Part shown: in pieces, positions 29,246 through 38,011 of the stretch
Position numbering within the stretch: position 1 is the first letter of the stretch
Layout: each line of letters opens with the position of its first letter
Assembly: GCA_900553065.1 (NCBI GenBank)
Contig: USBZ01000016.1
Span: 1-39,312 of the forward strand
Direction: 5' to 3'
Length of the DNA: 39,312 bases
Origin: an uncultured Desulfovibrio sp.
Lineage (GTDB): Bacteria > Desulfobacterota > Desulfovibrionia > Desulfovibrionales > Desulfovibrionaceae
Translations under genes and position numbers: made by a program
The notes under the pieces: generated by a model
Told to the model about the DNA's origin: nothing
Database searches by the model: none
Seen by the model: only the letters and a program-made list of their open reading frames with translations

Positions 29246-30034
29246 ATGGAAATCATGAACCTGTCGCGTCGAGTGCAGGATCTTCTTGCCGTTCTGGATG
29301 GAAGCGACGCGATTTTTCTGGAAAAGTGGGATCGGCCCCGCAGTATTCGTCACAAGGGCAAGCGGGATCTTGTTACGGATACGGATCTGGCTGTGGAAGC
29401 CTATCTGAAAGAGCATTTGAGGGATGTCGTTCCCGGGGCAGTATTCATGGCGGAAGAAAGTTCTTCAACGCTTCTGCCTTCAGGGACCTGCTGGATCATT
29501 GATCCGGTCGACGGAACCACGAATTTTGCGCATCATTTCGGTGATACGGCCACGTCTGTAGCGCTTTGGGAAAACGGACAGGTGGTGTTCGGCGCCGTGT
29601 CCGCCCCTGTACGCGGGGAGCGTTATGTGACAGAGCGCGGCAGAGGTGCATGGCTGAATGGAAGACCCTTGAGAACCAGTGAGATTGCGTTATGTGAGGA
29701 TGCGCTGGTGGCGACGGGTTTCCCCTACAGCGTGCATGAAGATATGGACGAAGTGCTGCGCGACATGCGCATTTTGCTTGACGGCACGGTGGGCGTACGC
29801 CGTTGCGGTTCAGCTGCGCTTGATATGTGTTTTGTCGCCAGCGGCAGTTTCGATGCCTATTTTGAAGGCTGGATCAAGCCGTGGGATATTGCTGCAGGCT
29901 GGGTGCTTGTGGAGGAGGCAGGGGGTCGGGTAACCGGCAGAGACGGTTCGCCTTACCGGTTCAATACGCCTATTCTGGCCAGCAACGGTCTGGTTCATGA
30001 AGAAATGATCCGTCACCTGACGCTGGAAAAGTAA
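29246..30034 (+). CDS. inositol monophosphatase family protein
   Basis: This encodes 262 residues. All family motifs are present: KGKRDLVTDTD, AEES (~68-71), WIIDPVDGTTNFAHHF (metal ligands in DPxDGT) and the C-terminal KPWDIAAGWVLVEEAGGRVT. Members hydrolyse phosphate from inositol monophosphate or related sugars with Mg2+; E. coli SuhB also takes part in rRNA antitermination. The exact substrate here cannot be told. The end overlaps the convergent Nudix-like gene by 22 bases. Confidence 0.9.
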   Translation: MEIMNLSRRVQDLLAVLDGSDAIFLEKWDRPRSIRHKGKRDLVTDTDLAVEAYLKEHLRDVVPGAVFMAEESSSTLLPSGTCWIIDPVDGTTNFAHHFGDTATSVALWENGQVVFGAVSAPVRGERYVTERGRGAWLNGRPLRTSEIALCEDALVATGFPYSVHEDMDEVLRDMRILLDGTVGVRRCGSAALDMCFVASGSFDAYFEGWIKPWDIAAGWVLVEEAGGRVTGRDGSPYRFNTPILASNGLVHEEMIRHLTLEK

Positions 30035-30621
30035 AGGTGGGGTTGTCCATTTTTTCTGGGGAAAATCCATCCTGCCCGGACGGCCCATACAAGTTCAGGC
30101 GTCAACATTTCCTGCTGGTGCAGAACCAGGCCTTCCAGCTCATGCTGATCGACCAGAAGCGTGTCAGCCGAGGAAGAAGAAAGCGCGGGCGGTATGGCAG
30201 AACTCGGCCCGGCAAGAAAGAATGTGGCGGAAAGATTGGCTCCCCGGCTGTCGGTATAGGGCAGCGAACCTATGGCTTTCAGTCTTGTGCCCCGTATGCC
30301 GAGCTGACTGAACAGCTCCCGTGCTGCGGCGTCGACCGGAGATTCTCCGGCGAATACGGTGCCGATCGCCGAAACATCCCAGAGGCCGGCATAGAGCGGA
30401 GCCTGAGCCGGATGCTTCTGCAGAAAAACCTGCCCTCTGGTGTTTTTCAGGCAGATAAGAACGATGCGGCGCAAGAGACCCAGTCCAGAGGCTGTTTTGG
30501 GCGACGTAAGCATGAGAGGGCGCCCGTATCCTTCCAGCAGTTCGACAAGTTTCAGGAGCCGTTCGGGCGGCAGGTCATACGGGGAATCCGTGATGGATGA
30601 AAAGGAAGGGGGAACAGACAT
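30013..30621 (-). CDS. Nudix-fold protein with degenerate Nudix box
   Basis: This encodes 202 residues. ICLKNTRGQVFLQKHPAQAPLYAGLWDVSAIGTVFAGESPVDAAARELFSQLGIRG has Nudix-hydrolase layout. The box should read GX5EX7REUXEEXGU; here it is G-x5-E-x7-R-E-L-F-S-Q-L-G-I, so the central EE metal ligands are S and Q. It may be inactive as a hydrolase, or use a changed site. It is divergent from, and touches, the start of the acetyltransferase gene, and its 3' end overlaps the inositol-phosphatase gene. Confidence 0.72.
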   Translation of the reverse strand: MSVPPSFSSITDSPYDLPPERLLKLVELLEGYGRPLMLTSPKTASGLGLLRRIVLICLKNTRGQVFLQKHPAQAPLYAGLWDVSAIGTVFAGESPVDAAARELFSQLGIRGTRLKAIGSLPYTDSRGANLSATFFLAGPSSAIPPALSSSSADTLLVDQHELEGLVLHQQEMLTPELVWAVRAGWIFPRKNGQPHLYFSSVR

Positions 30622-31139
30622 TGGCTGAGGCTCACAAAAAAATCATACGCTGGCTTGAGCTGGAAGATATGCCGAAAACGGCGGAACTGGAAGCCCTTTG
30701 TTTTCCTTCTGCCTGGACGGCGGAACAGTTTGCCGAAGCCTGGCCGCAGGACTGGTTTGCCGGATACGGCCTGTTCGAACACGACAAGCTGAAAGGATAT
30801 ATTGTACTTTCCGTGTTGTCCGGTGAGCTTGAGGTGCTGAACATTGCTCTTCACCCCGAATGCCGGGGAAAGGGACTTTCGTACCCGCTTATGTTCTTTG
30901 CCTTGAAGGATACGTTCGAAGGCATGCATGCATCAAGAAAGGGGGAAGCGCGCGAAGGCTGGGAGAATGCCGTGCTGGAAGTTCGCGTCGGCAATGCAGC
31001 GGCAAGGGCGCTGTATTCCCGACTTGGGTTTACGGCAGCCGGATGTCGGAAGAAATATTATTCCGACGGCGAGGATGCCGTTGTTATGACGCTGGATGCC
31101 GATCATTTTTGTGCGGCTTCGGGTATCGCTGAAAAGTAA
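30597..31139 (+). CDS. rimI: GNAT N-acetyltransferase, RimI-like
   Basis: This encodes 180 residues from the ATG at 30597. A TTG at 30621, eight bases after AAGGAAGGGGGA, is a strong alternative start giving 172 residues, closer to RimI length. The GNAT fold is clear: LEVLNIALHPECRGKGLSYPLMFFAL holds the acetyl-CoA loop R-G-K-G-L, and VLEVRVGNAAARALYSRLGFTAAGCRKKYYSDGEDAVVMTL is the typical RimI C-terminal part. RimI acetylates ribosomal protein S18 or other protein N-termini. The start region overlaps the divergent Nudix-like gene. Confidence 0.8.
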   Translation: MKRKGEQTLAEAHKKIIRWLELEDMPKTAELEALCFPSAWTAEQFAEAWPQDWFAGYGLFEHDKLKGYIVLSVLSGELEVLNIALHPECRGKGLSYPLMFFALKDTFEGMHASRKGEAREGWENAVLEVRVGNAAARALYSRLGFTAAGCRKKYYSDGEDAVVMTLDADHFCAASGIAEK

Positions 31140-31616
31140 CGTCTGTCTCTTCGGTCTGACTGCGCTTGTCTGCCGGAGGCGTTATCCTGATCTTTTCACG
31201 GCGATATTTGAACCCGGCTTTGATGGTCGGGCGCTTACGCTCTTGTACTTCTGTGGAACGCCGCTGGTCTCCGATTCGCGTGAAGCTGCGGCATTGTTCT
31301 GCCTGCGGGGCGCTCTGATGTTTTGTTCGTTTGCCGAGTCGTGAAGCCCCTCTGGACGGTAATGAGCAGCCCGTCGAAACGGAGTCTTTTTCATTTAGAA
31401 CTGTTGTCGTTCGTGAGTGCCGAAAGACGATCGTCCGCAGCTTTCAGTCCTACCTGTGAAAAACAGTCCTGTCTCTTGTTTTCCTAATATTCTGGAGTGA
31501 GGCGGCTATTGTTCGTCTCCGGCTACTCTGGAACTTCCTGTTTTTTTTTCAAACTCTCTGCGGCTGTTTTTTTCAGGCGGTCATGTTTTCTTGGACTGTG
31601 CATCCGTGTCATTCTG
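31140..31616. other. intergenic region without supported genes
   Basis: This is 477 bases between the convergent acetyltransferase and small heat-shock genes. Short open frames exist but none has a ribosome site or recognisable sequence. T-rich runs occur at 31540-31550 and 31567-31575, possibly parts of weak terminators for the two flanking units. I see no clear hairpin or RNA gene. Confidence 0.4.
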
Positions 31617-31961
31617 TCAGCGCAGAATGATGGGAATATCCGTTCTGGCAGTACCGCATGGCACAAAAACGGAAAGCACCCCTTTATCCAGAGATGTTTG
31701 CAGCGGGGCGGACAGCGGATGCTGCATGATAATGTCGAGAGCAAAGTCCACGTTGCCGAATTCCAGAGTCTGTACATCCTTCTCTTCCAAAGGGATGGGA
31801 CAGTGGGAGCTGGCCTCGATGTGAAGTCTGTTCCCCACCTGGTTGAGCTGAAGATTTTCTTCCGTCACGCCGGGCATGTTTGCCCGGATTTCTACGCCGT
31901 TGTCCAGAACGATGATGTCGGTGGCGGGGCGGACCTGCGGATAGGGATTCTTTCTGCTCAT
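31617..31961 (-). CDS. Hsp20-family small heat-shock protein (second copy)
   Basis: This encodes 114 residues from the ATG at 31959-31961, after AAAGGAAAAG; it overlaps the upstream heat-shock gene by four bases. The alpha-crystallin domain is complete: ATDIIVLDNGVEIRANMPGVTEENLQLNQVGNRLHIEASSH ... LDKGVLSVFVP, where G-V-L is the conserved AxxxGVL-type motif. It acts as an ATP-independent holdase chaperone in the cytoplasm. It lacks the C-terminal I-x-I tail in standard form, although it ends DIPIILR. Confidence 0.83.
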   Translation of the reverse strand: MSRKNPYPQVRPATDIIVLDNGVEIRANMPGVTEENLQLNQVGNRLHIEASSHCPIPLEEKDVQTLEFGNVDFALDIIMQHPLSAPLQTSLDKGVLSVFVPCGTARTDIPIILR

Positions 31962-32326
31962 GACTTTTCCTTTCTTTGAAGTACTACTTGAAGAATTCCG
32001 TGACAAAGTTCCATTTTTGCCTCAGAGCAGATCTCCGTCCCCAGCGCTATCTGGCGGCGGAAGTGTCCGCTGTAACATTCTTCATGAAGGTAGCGTCCGT
32101 TTTTTCTCTGCACATGCCCTTCCAGAGTCAGTACGCCGTGCTCTGCCCGAAGATGAATGCTTGTCAGTTCCATGCCGGGCAGAAGCGCCTGCACGATGAT
32201 GTGCTTTCTGCAAAAGTAAACATTTACAGGAGGAAAGGGTTCCTGCTCACGGCGGGCATACGCCATATTGTCCGTGTAGAATGACTGTCCGAACAGAGGG
32301 TTTTCGGAAAAGAAACAACTTTTCAT
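31958..32326 (-). CDS. Hsp20-family small heat-shock protein (first copy)
   Basis: This encodes 122 residues. The crystallin-like domain is PPVNVYFCRKHIIVQALLPGMELTSIHLRAEHGVLTLEGHVQRKNGRYLHEECYSGHFRRQIALGTEICSEAKMELCHGILQVVL, with GxL motifs HGVLTLEG and HGILQVVL. The N-terminal arm has FFSENPLFGQSFYTDNMAY. It lies four bases after the Trm112-like gene and overlaps the second Hsp20 gene. Pairs of sHSPs often form mixed oligomers (inferred here). Confidence 0.83.
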   Translation of the reverse strand: MKSCFFSENPLFGQSFYTDNMAYARREQEPFPPVNVYFCRKHIIVQALLPGMELTSIHLRAEHGVLTLEGHVQRKNGRYLHEECYSGHFRRQIALGTEICSEAKMELCHGILQVVLQRKEKS

Positions 32327-32330
32327 GATG

Positions 32331-32555
32331 CTATCCTGTCACGGTCGGGATGTTCTGCGCCGCTTTACCGCTGCCGGCACGGCAGGATCCTTCGGGAAGG
32401 GCGGCTTCCTTGAAAAGGAAAGGGATCCCGTCATATACGGGATAGATGATACGGCATTGCGGACAGAACACGGCGGTCAGGGGATCCATGACTTCAAGCC
32501 AAGCCTGTCGGCACTGCGGGCATGACGGCATTTCCAGCTGTATGTCGTGATGCAT
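32331..32555 (-). CDS. Trm112-family zinc-binding protein
   Basis: This encodes 74 residues, after AAGAGGAG. It has a zinc ribbon C-P-Q-C (12-15) and C-P-Q-C (31-34) with the trailing IIYPVYDGIPFLFKEAAL typical of YcaR/Trm112 proteins. In other organisms Trm112 activates several methyltransferases; in bacteria the role is mostly unproven. It is the first gene of a putative Trm112-Hsp20-Hsp20 operon. The final 20 residues look unordered. Confidence 0.8.
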   Translation of the reverse strand: MHHDIQLEMPSCPQCRQAWLEVMDPLTAVFCPQCRIIYPVYDGIPFLFKEAALPEGSCRAGSGKAAQNIPTVTG

Positions 32556-32658
32556 GCGGGCTCCTCTTGGAAAAAAGCGTCACGAGCTAGGGTATCGCAT
32601 CGTAGTGTTCCGTCAATGGCATGATTGACAGAACAGGGAAGAGTGATAGGGTCGGACA

Positions 32659-33531
32659 ATGAATATGAACCGCATCGATCTCCATACGCACAGCACGGCT
32701 TCCGACGGCACGGACAGCCCGACGGAACTGATTCGTAAAGCGGCAGCGGCCAAACTGGCCGTGCTGGCTCTGACGGATCATGATACTCTGGACGGTCTTG
32801 CCGAGGCCGCCCGCGAGGCGGAAGCTTCGGATCTTGTTTTTATACGCGGCTGTGAGCTCAGCACCGCTACGCCCTGGGGAGAAGCGCATTTTCTCGGACT
32901 GTGGATTTCTGAGAATGCCGGACGTACGGCATTGCTGGAAAAAGCACTGGCGGAAGTCAGGGAAAAGCGGCTTGCCCGCAATCTTCGCATTGCCGAGAAG
33001 CTGCGTGCGCTGGGAATGGACGTGACCTATGAAGCGGCAGCGGCTCTGGCGGGACGGGTTGTCGGTCGTCCTCACTTTGCCGAGCTGCTTTGCCGCATGG
33101 GCGTGGTGGAAAATCGGCGCGAGGCGTTTCGCCGGTATCTTGGCCGGGACGGACTGGCCTATGAACCCCGGGATCTTATGAGTCCGGAAAGAGCCGTTTC
33201 GCTGCTCAAGTCATCCGGCGCTCTGGTATCCATGGCGCATCCGCGACTGTTGAGAGCGCCTGCGGAAGAGCTGGAGAAACTTGTTTCCGGGTTGAAAGAA
33301 AGCGGACTGGATGCACTGGAAGCCTACCATAGTGAACATGATGCCGGAGACGTCCGGCTGTGTGTGGATCTGGCGGCGAAATATGAGCTGCAGCTTACCG
33401 GCGGTTCCGACTATCACGGACTGGCCAAGCCCAAAATAGCGATCGGCTGCGGTCACGGTAGTCTTCGCGTAGGCCTGAGCGTGTATGAGTCTTTAATGAA
33501 GTATCGTGAGAAAATGGGACTGACAGGCTGA
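32659..33531 (+). CDS. PHP-domain phosphoesterase
   Basis: This encodes 290 residues. Metal-binding motifs of the PHP fold are all present: IDLHTHSTASDG (H-x-H), LTDHDT, RGCELST, the long insertion ~95-180, and GGSDYHG near the C-terminus. The layout matches YciV/TrpH-type enzymes, which act as 5'-3' exonucleases on short RNA/DNA or on 3',5'-nucleoside bisphosphates. An in-frame ATG two codons later could be the true start. It is divergent from Trm112 across ~100 bases. Confidence 0.87.
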   Translation: MNMNRIDLHTHSTASDGTDSPTELIRKAAAAKLAVLALTDHDTLDGLAEAAREAEASDLVFIRGCELSTATPWGEAHFLGLWISENAGRTALLEKALAEVREKRLARNLRIAEKLRALGMDVTYEAAAALAGRVVGRPHFAELLCRMGVVENRREAFRRYLGRDGLAYEPRDLMSPERAVSLLKSSGALVSMAHPRLLRAPAEELEKLVSGLKESGLDALEAYHSEHDAGDVRLCVDLAAKYELQLTGGSDYHGLAKPKIAIGCGHGSLRVGLSVYESLMKYREKMGLTG

Positions 33532-34133
33532 TTCCGCGGGAGTCGTTTTCTGCATGGGCGACGGCTTTGAAAATTTTCAGTCGGATTGTCCCGGCGCAAC
33601 ATTCTTTGATTGAAGGTGGGTCTCATGGGGCAGAATAATCGCCCGTCTGTCGGAAAGTCCGGCCTTTCGCGCTGTATACCTGCAAAAGATGCGCGATCCC
33701 GCTTTTCCTCTTTCTTGTTCCTCTGATAAACTTGAAAAGACGGCATGCCACTGCAGAAAATGTTCGCCGGAATGCTGCAGAGCGGAGTATAAGAGATATC
33801 CGTGCAGACCGGCATATGAGGGATGCAGAACTGTCGTGCTGAAAATATTCGGACACTTCCTTATATGCCGCAGCGTCTTGATGACGGCACGATTACTCCC
33901 GGTTCCTGTGATGCCGTGATATTTTTTCGGTAATGAAAATGCAGCTGCCGTGTCGTGAGATCGGATGATACCCGGCTTTCTCACAACACGGCAGCTTTTT
34001 ATGACGGAGATGTGCGCTTTTTGTGGGGGCGCGATGGCGGCGCATCCGGATGAAGCAAGAGACTTGTGTTGTCTGCGTTGTCTTCCGGCTGTCTCTCACA
34101 TGATTTGCAGAAACAATGTTCTGCCGAGGCGGC
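33532..34133. other. intergenic region, no supported gene
   Basis: This is 602 bases between the convergent PHP and HAD phosphatase genes. The only clear element is the strong hairpin at 33943-33996 (separate entry). A plus-strand frame from 33689 reads a Cys-rich peptide but has no ribosome site and no family resemblance; I do not count it as a gene. The stretch may be remnant DNA. Confidence 0.4.
33943..33996. terminator. strong terminator hairpin
   Basis: AGCTGCCGTGT-C-GTGAG (33943-33959) pairs with CTCAC-A-ACACGGCAGCT (33980-33996), a 16-bp stem with one mismatch, followed on the plus strand by a T run (33996-34000). On the minus strand it is followed by GCATTTTC. It likely ends the transcripts from both sides. 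Confidence 0.75.
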
Positions 34134-34910
34134 TTATTCTTCCCAGGCCTTGCCGAGATCTTCGGCAATGACGGTGGGCTGTATGGCTTCGGCCTTTGCT
34201 TCTTCCAGAGTGGCTTCGCCGCTCAGCACGAGGATGAAGTCGATACCGGCATTTTCCGCAAGCTTTTTATCCGTGCTGAGCCTGTCTCCGGCCATGACCA
34301 TTTCTTCCTTGCGGTACTTTTTCAGCAGAGGCTCGAGAACGGCAGGGTCGGGTTTTCCGAAAATGAACTGCGGCTCGCGACCAGTAGCCACCTTGTAGAG
34401 GGCAAGCATGCTTCCCACATCGGGAAGAGGCCCCTCGGGTGAGGGACACACCTTGTCCGGGTGCGTCGCAAGAAAAAGAATTTCAGGATGATTTTCCAGA
34501 AGCACGGCGGAACGGGCCAGCTTTTCGTAGGTAAGTTCCGTATCGTAGGCCAGAATGACGGCCTGAGCGCCTTCCTCCTGCTGACGCAGCTCCGGCATTC
34601 TGGAGGCCAGATCGCGGCAGAAATCGCTGTTGCCCACAATGTAGGCGGTATGGATGTGCTTTTCCTTGAGAAAGTCCACCAGCGGAGTCGTCGGCGAAAG
34701 AATGAGATCAAGAGTGGCCGGTATGCCCATGCCGTTCAGCTTTTTGACATAGGTGTCCGGAGCTTTTGAGGTATTGTTGCTCAGGAAGTGAAAATCAAGC
34801 CGGTTCCAGTTTTCCTTTATGAAGTTCACTGCTCCGGGGATGGGAATGTTGCCGAGATAGACAGTGCCGTCCATATCCAGGACAACGCAGCGCTTTTCTG
34901 ATATCTTCAT
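34134..34910 (-). CDS. NagD-like HAD-IIA phosphatase
   Basis: This encodes 258 residues. Motif I is VVLDMDGTVYLGN (DxDGT), motif II LSNNTS, the C2-type cap follows, and motif IV is MVMAGDRLSTDKKLAENAGIDFILVLSG. Family members dephosphorylate nucleotides, phosphoglycolate or, in animals, glycerol 3-phosphate. The gene is divergent from glpABC, which makes a small-phosphate substrate such as glycerol 3-phosphate worth considering, but this is inference only. Family length is normal. Confidence 0.86.
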   Translation of the reverse strand: MKISEKRCVVLDMDGTVYLGNIPIPGAVNFIKENWNRLDFHFLSNNTSKAPDTYVKKLNGMGIPATLDLILSPTTPLVDFLKEKHIHTAYIVGNSDFCRDLASRMPELRQQEEGAQAVILAYDTELTYEKLARSAVLLENHPEILFLATHPDKVCPSPEGPLPDVGSMLALYKVATGREPQFIFGKPDPAVLEPLLKKYRKEEMVMAGDRLSTDKKLAENAGIDFILVLSGEATLEEAKAEAIQPTVIAEDLGKAWEE

Positions 34911-35037
34911 GAATGATATACTCCTGCAGAAATTGAACCTGCTGTACGATATACTTTTTTCAAAGATTCCCGCAAGCGGAAAGAGGCTTCGGATCGACTT
35001 TTTTAACTTATTGTGCTCATTGATTTTTTTACCTGTC

Positions 35038-35066
35038 TTGACGTGGTTGCTTTAAGAGGATACATC
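35038..35066 (+). promoter_or_regulatory. candidate glpABC promoter
   Basis: TTGACG (35038-35043) and TACATC (35061-35066) are 17 bases apart, ~90 bases above the glpA start, within an AT-rich 244-base divergent region (34911-35154). The -10 box is imperfect. I see no clear operator dyad. The assignment is tentative. Confidence 0.35.
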
Positions 35067-35154
35067 AGAAATAATTTTCGTATTATGGTAATTTGTCTCG
35101 GATCTTTTTTCGGAAATGAAAATTTTTCTCAGGCAAAAGGGCAAGGGAGGCAGT

Positions 35155-36765
35155 GTGAAACACACGACTGTAGTCATCATCGGCGGCGGCGCTACTGGTA
35201 TAGGCATCCTGCGAGATCTCAGTATGCGCGGAGTCAAGGCCGTGCTGCTGGAGCAGGGCGGTATTGCGTCTGGTGCAAGTTCCCGCTTCCATGGCCTGCT
35301 GCACAGCGGCGGGCGCTATGCGGTCAAGGATAATGAGGCGGCCAGGGAATGTATCGAAGAAAACATGATACTTCGCCGTATCGGCCGTGAATGTGTGGAG
35401 GAATCCGAAGGCTTTTTCGTGCTCAGCCAGCAGGATGATCCCGATTATGAAAAGCCCTGGGTTGAAGCCTGCGCCAAGGCAGGCATCAAAGCCGAGCCCG
35501 TGGAGGTCAGGGAAGCCCTTCGGCTTGAGCCGAACCTTGATCCCACCATCAAGGCCGTCTATCGTGTGCCGGACTCCAGTGTGGACGGATTCCGTCTTGT
35601 GTGGCACAACGCCCTGTCCGCCAGACGCTACGGTGGTGAAATGCTGACCCACCATGAAGTATTCGCCATCGATCAGGAAGGCGGAAAAGTGAAGGGCGTT
35701 CGGGCCAGAAATCTCGTGACGGGGGAAGAGGTCTGCATCAGCTGCGATGTCGTCGTCAACGCCGCAGGCTCGTGGGCTGGCAAGGTCGTGGAACTCGTCG
35801 GTCTGGAAGTGGGCGTGCAGCCCGACCGGGGAACGCTGGTCGCCTTCAACCATCGCTTTACTTCCCGCATCATCAATCGTCTGCACATGAGCTCCGACGG
35901 TGATATCTTCGTTCCGCACGGCTCCATCACCATTCTCGGCACGACTTCTTTCCACGCCGATCGGCCCGATGCTCATGAAGCTCCCACTGCCGACGTTCTG
36001 AAGCTGCTCGACATTGGCGAAGTGCTTATTCCCAATCTGCGCAGCTACCGTATTCTGCGTGCCTTTGCCGGAACGCGTCCTCTGTATGTGGCCAAGGGCA
36101 GCGCCTCCGGGCGTGCCGCGAGTCGCGGATTCCATATTTCCGATCATTCCGAGGAAGGCCTCGAGGGTATGTTCTCCATTTTCGGAGGCAAATTCACGAC
36201 CTACCGTCTGATGGCGGAAAAGATGTGTGATCTCGTCTGTGAAAAGCTCGGCGTTCATGCCGAATGCCGCACGGCTGTTGAGCCGCTTCTGGAAAGTCCG
36301 TCTCCGGCCTTGCTGGAAAAGGCGGCCAAGTACTTCCCGGTACACAGCGTTCCGCTGGTGGCCAATCGTTTGGGCGATGCCTTCCCCATCGTGGTGGAAA
36401 AGGCCGCGGCCATGAAGAACAATCCGCTGCTCTGCGAGTGCGAAATGGTCTCCCGCGCCGAGATCGAATATGTGGCCTCGGATCCTTCCAGCCAGTCCAT
36501 GACGGATGTGCGTCTGCGTACCCGTCTCGGCATGGGAACCTGTCAGGGAACATACTGTTCGCTGCGTACCATCGGCGCTCTTACCGAGTGCCGGGTGCCT
36601 TTCCCGATGTCGCCCTCCGACAACCTGCGCGAGTTCCTGCAGGAACGCTGGAAAGGTCTGCGTCCTGCGCTTTGGGGCCTTCAGGCCAGAGAAATGGAAC
36701 TCGGTCGCGCCGTGTATGCGGCCACGCTGAACATCGACGGAGCTAAAGATGAACAGAAAGTCTGA
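35155..36765 (+). CDS. glpA: anaerobic glycerol-3-phosphate dehydrogenase subunit A
   Basis: This encodes 536 residues from a GTG with GGAGG five bases upstream. The N-terminal FAD motif is VVIIGGGATGIGILRDLSMRGVKAVLLEQ; GASSRFHGLLHSGGRYA and the later YRILRAFAGTRPLY are GlpA/GlpD signatures. Near the C-terminus is a BFD-like [2Fe-2S] domain with Cys at ~427, 429 (LCECEM) and ~462-467 (GTCQGTYC). With GlpB and GlpC it oxidises sn-glycerol 3-phosphate to DHAP and passes electrons to menaquinone. It overlaps glpB by 17 bases. Confidence 0.95.
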   Translation: MKHTTVVIIGGGATGIGILRDLSMRGVKAVLLEQGGIASGASSRFHGLLHSGGRYAVKDNEAARECIEENMILRRIGRECVEESEGFFVLSQQDDPDYEKPWVEACAKAGIKAEPVEVREALRLEPNLDPTIKAVYRVPDSSVDGFRLVWHNALSARRYGGEMLTHHEVFAIDQEGGKVKGVRARNLVTGEEVCISCDVVVNAAGSWAGKVVELVGLEVGVQPDRGTLVAFNHRFTSRIINRLHMSSDGDIFVPHGSITILGTTSFHADRPDAHEAPTADVLKLLDIGEVLIPNLRSYRILRAFAGTRPLYVAKGSASGRAASRGFHISDHSEEGLEGMFSIFGGKFTTYRLMAEKMCDLVCEKLGVHAECRTAVEPLLESPSPALLEKAAKYFPVHSVPLVANRLGDAFPIVVEKAAAMKNNPLLCECEMVSRAEIEYVASDPSSQSMTDVRLRTRLGMGTCQGTYCSLRTIGALTECRVPFPMSPSDNLREFLQERWKGLRPALWGLQAREMELGRAVYAATLNIDGAKDEQKV

Positions 36766-38008
36766 CATTGTTGTAGTCGGTTCCGGTCTTGCCGGCATGA
36801 GTGCGGCTCTTACGGCGGCGCAGAGCGGTAAAAGCGTAACGCTGCTCACGCATGGCGTCGGTACTCTTGCCATAAGCAGCGGATGCATCGATGTGCTCGG
36901 CTATCATGACGGCGCCCGTGTGGAAGATCCCTTTGAAGCAATGTCCGCACTTGCGCCTGCGCATCCCTACAGTCTGATCGGCGGCGCGGAAACCGTTCGC
37001 GAAGCCATTACCTGGCTGAAAGGACTTTGCAGAAAAGGCGGCATCGATATGGCTCCCGCGGCAGAGGAGGGCAATCATCGCCTGATTACCGTCATGGGTA
37101 CGCTGAAGCCCAGCTATCTCTGCCCCGACAGCTTCAATCCGGAATGCCTGAAGCAGGTGCATCGTGCCGCCGTGGTCACTGTGGCGGACATGAAGGATGT
37201 GCACCCCGGACTGATCATCAGTCAGCTCCGGCGGTATGCCGAGTTCGCGGACAAGGAGTTCATGGAAGCCGTGATCCCCTGTCCCATTGAATATGCCCAC
37301 CGCAACGTTACGCCTCTCGATATCGCCCGTCATGTGGAAACTCCGGAAGGCATGAAGTGGCTGGAAAAAAGTCTGGCTCCTTATGCCAAGCTTTATCCCG
37401 TACTGCTGCTGCCTCCCATCTGCGGCATGAAGCACAGTCAGCAGATCTGGAATCAGCTCTGCTCGAGACTGAAGGTCAAGATCATCGAAATGGTCTCCAT
37501 TCCTCCCGGTGTGGCCGGTCTTCGTCTGCGCGAAGTGATGAAGAAAGCGCTCAATGAAGCCGGAGTCCATACGGTGGAAAGCGCTGAAGTCGTACGTGCC
37601 GAAGTAGAGGAGGGGACCTGCAGGGCCCTGTATACGCAGACGGTCAACGGAGAACTCCGCTGGGAGGCTGAGAGCTTCATTATTGCGACGGGCGGTCTTT
37701 TGAGCGGCGGTATCATAACCGCTCCGGGCCAGGCCTGGGAAAACATTTTCCGCTTCACGCTGGATGCTCCGGCCGATACGGAAGACTGGTCGTCTCCGGA
37801 TATTTTCGGCTCGAGCTACTTTGCCAGCATGGGCGTGAAGGTGAACAGCGATCTGAAGCCTCTGAATGCTGACGGTCAGGAGATTCTCCATAACGTGCGT
37901 TTCGCCGGACGAGTGCTGGGAGGATACGATTTTGCCGCTGAAAAGTGCGGCCAGGGCGTGGCTCTTTCCACTGGTCGGTATGCCGGCCTTCTGGCCGGAA
38001 AGGAGTAG
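36749..38008 (+). CDS. glpB: anaerobic glycerol-3-phosphate dehydrogenase subunit B
   Basis: This encodes 419 residues starting inside glpA. It has a nucleotide-binding opening (DIVVVGSGLAGMSAALTAAQSGKSVTLLTHGVGTLAISSGCIDVLGYH), the GlpB-specific GTLAISSGCID stretch, and a C-terminal GGLLSGGIITAPGQAWENIF and GVALSTGRYAGLLAG. GlpB is a flavoprotein subunit of the GlpABC complex. The stop is three bases before the glpC ATG. Confidence 0.94.
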   Translation: MNRKSDIVVVGSGLAGMSAALTAAQSGKSVTLLTHGVGTLAISSGCIDVLGYHDGARVEDPFEAMSALAPAHPYSLIGGAETVREAITWLKGLCRKGGIDMAPAAEEGNHRLITVMGTLKPSYLCPDSFNPECLKQVHRAAVVTVADMKDVHPGLIISQLRRYAEFADKEFMEAVIPCPIEYAHRNVTPLDIARHVETPEGMKWLEKSLAPYAKLYPVLLLPPICGMKHSQQIWNQLCSRLKVKIIEMVSIPPGVAGLRLREVMKKALNEAGVHTVESAEVVRAEVEEGTCRALYTQTVNGELRWEAESFIIATGGLLSGGIITAPGQAWENIFRFTLDAPADTEDWSSPDIFGSSYFASMGVKVNSDLKPLNADGQEILHNVRFAGRVLGGYDFAAEKCGQGVALSTGRYAGLLAGKE

Positions 38009-38011
38009 GAC

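Noticed and set aside
33689..33919. A Cys-rich 76-residue frame in the PHP-HAD intergenic region
   Set aside because: It lacks a ribosome site and coding composition. Metal-binding function would be guesswork.
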